The notes beneath the pieces were generated by a model. That model had not been told where the DNA came from. It was given only the letters and a program-made list of their open reading frames with translations, and made no database searches. DNA of 6,551 bases from assembly GCA_030590525.1 (NCBI GenBank), contig JAUUYI010000125.1, positions 1 to 6,551 of the forward strand, in the 5' to 3' direction. Within the stretch, counting starts at the first letter, position 1; every line of letters starts with the position of its first letter. Made by a program: the position numbers and the translations under genes. The DNA comes from Sedimenticola sp. Lineage in GTDB: Bacteria > Pseudomonadota > Gammaproteobacteria > Chromatiales > Chromatiaceae. Below, piece by piece: positions 6,224-6,551 of the stretch.

Positions 6224-6288
6224 TATCTGAATTGTGGGTCAGGAGCCTGCCGGGTTATCGTAGAATAAACATTCTAAATACATCGTAA
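6220..6288 (+). pseudogene. Remnant 5' end of a fourth operon gene (22 codons)
   Basis: ATG 6220 overlaps the binding-protein stop as ATGA, and AGGAG at 6209-6213 lies 6 nt upstream, the best Shine-Dalgarno in the operon. The frame reads MISELWVRSLPGYRR and then turns into AT-rich sequence, ending at TAA 6286-6288. An amphipathic, basic start of this kind could precede a first membrane helix, as in a sensor kinase or other membrane sensor, but no such helix remains. The quality of the start signal against the shortness of the frame suggests truncation near 6262. It could instead be a genuine small peptide or chance. Confidence 0.45.
6261..6276. repeat. AT-rich hairpin at the presumed operon breakpoint
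   Basis: TAGAAT (6261-6266) pairs with ATTCTA (6271-6276) around the loop AAAC. It coincides with the shift from GC-rich coding-like DNA to AT-rich DNA. It is too weak and lacks a U-tract, so I do not call it a terminator. Confidence 0.3.
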
Positions 6289-6551
6289 CTAATTGTATTT
6301 ATAATTCATTCAGTCCAAAGCATCCCAGAAAAAAGGAATTATTCTGAAGCGAGCCTAAAGTATTGCTGATTCCTGCCGTTCCATTAATCAGCAGGATGGC
6401 TTTGGCATGGACCAGAGCCCTTGATGAACCTAACCATATCAACAAACGCGGGATTGATTGTATACGCTGTTGTGCAGTTCCAGAGTATAGGAAACGCCTG
6501 ATGCGTACTTGATCCCCATACTTGACCTACTAGGTTCACATTTCGACTCCA
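6289..6551. other. AT-rich, apparently gene-free tail with a possible degraded transposase trace
   Basis: Composition changes from the GC-rich operon to AT-rich. Short open frames exist on both strands (plus 6396-6512, 38 codons, with no usable Shine-Dalgarno; minus 6526-6299, 75 codons, with no ATG), but none is a convincing gene. The minus frame at 6421-6359 reads SRALVHAKAILLINGTAGIS, loosely like the first helix-turn-helix of IS630-type transposases. Two mutually exclusive small hairpins occupy 6365-6396. The region is best read as decayed or intergenic DNA. Confidence 0.4.
6300..6305 (+). promoter_or_regulatory. Isolated perfect -10 hexamer
   Basis: TATAAT occurs at 6300-6305 in AT-rich sequence. 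The best -35 candidate at 17 bp is AATACA (6277-6282), only 3 of 6. There is no clear gene downstream within the window. It may be a real promoter for something beyond the edge or simply a product of AT-richness. Confidence 0.2.

Noticed and set aside
6396..6512. A 38-codon plus-strand frame beginning MALAWTRALDEPNHINKRG
   Set aside because: There is no properly spaced ribosome site, no recognisable family, and the length is expected by chance.

Overview
The window looks like a chromosomal segment of a free-living or host-associated gammaproteobacterium. Coding DNA is moderately GC-rich. An AqpZ-type aquaporin and an MlaA (VacJ) outer-membrane lipoprotein with a Gram-negative lipobox are present, and three proteins carry export signals. 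The aquaporin and MlaA motifs would suit a Chromatiales-like or sulfur-oxidiser-like lineage, but that narrower placement is a guess.

Layout, left to right. Positions 1-344 (minus) hold the N-terminal part of an unrecognised secreted protein that runs off the window edge. Positions 497-1621 (minus) encode a class V (fold type I) PLP-dependent enzyme. It is transcribed divergently from an aqpZ-like aquaporin gene at 1768-2499 (plus). The 146-bp gap between them holds a plausible aquaporin promoter embedded in CCGG-centred dyads. Positions 2500-2823 have no gene but hold a striking nested palindrome: two REP-like hairpins in opposite orientation, framed by a second, outer inverted repeat.

Positions 2824-6223 (plus) are an apparent three-gene envelope operon. 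It encodes an exported alpha/beta hydrolase with a GYSLG nucleophile motif, an MlaA lipoprotein joined to it by an ATGA overlap, and, 80 bp further on, a LivJ-type periplasmic binding protein. A second ATGA overlap, with a strong Shine-Dalgarno, follows the binding protein at 6220, but that fourth frame stops after 22 codons. The DNA then becomes AT-rich and essentially gene-free to the window end, with a faint transposase-like trace on the minus strand. The simplest reading is that the operon once continued and has been cut off.

Functionally, MlaA removes mislocalised phospholipid from the outer membrane, the hydrolase could process a lipid or ester in the same compartment, and the binding protein would recognise a small periplasmic ligand. 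No ABC permease or ATPase gene accompanies the binding protein here, so it may serve a sensor or a distant transporter. That functional link is inference from gene order only. I did not find CRISPR arrays, tRNAs, rRNAs, or a complete mobile element.
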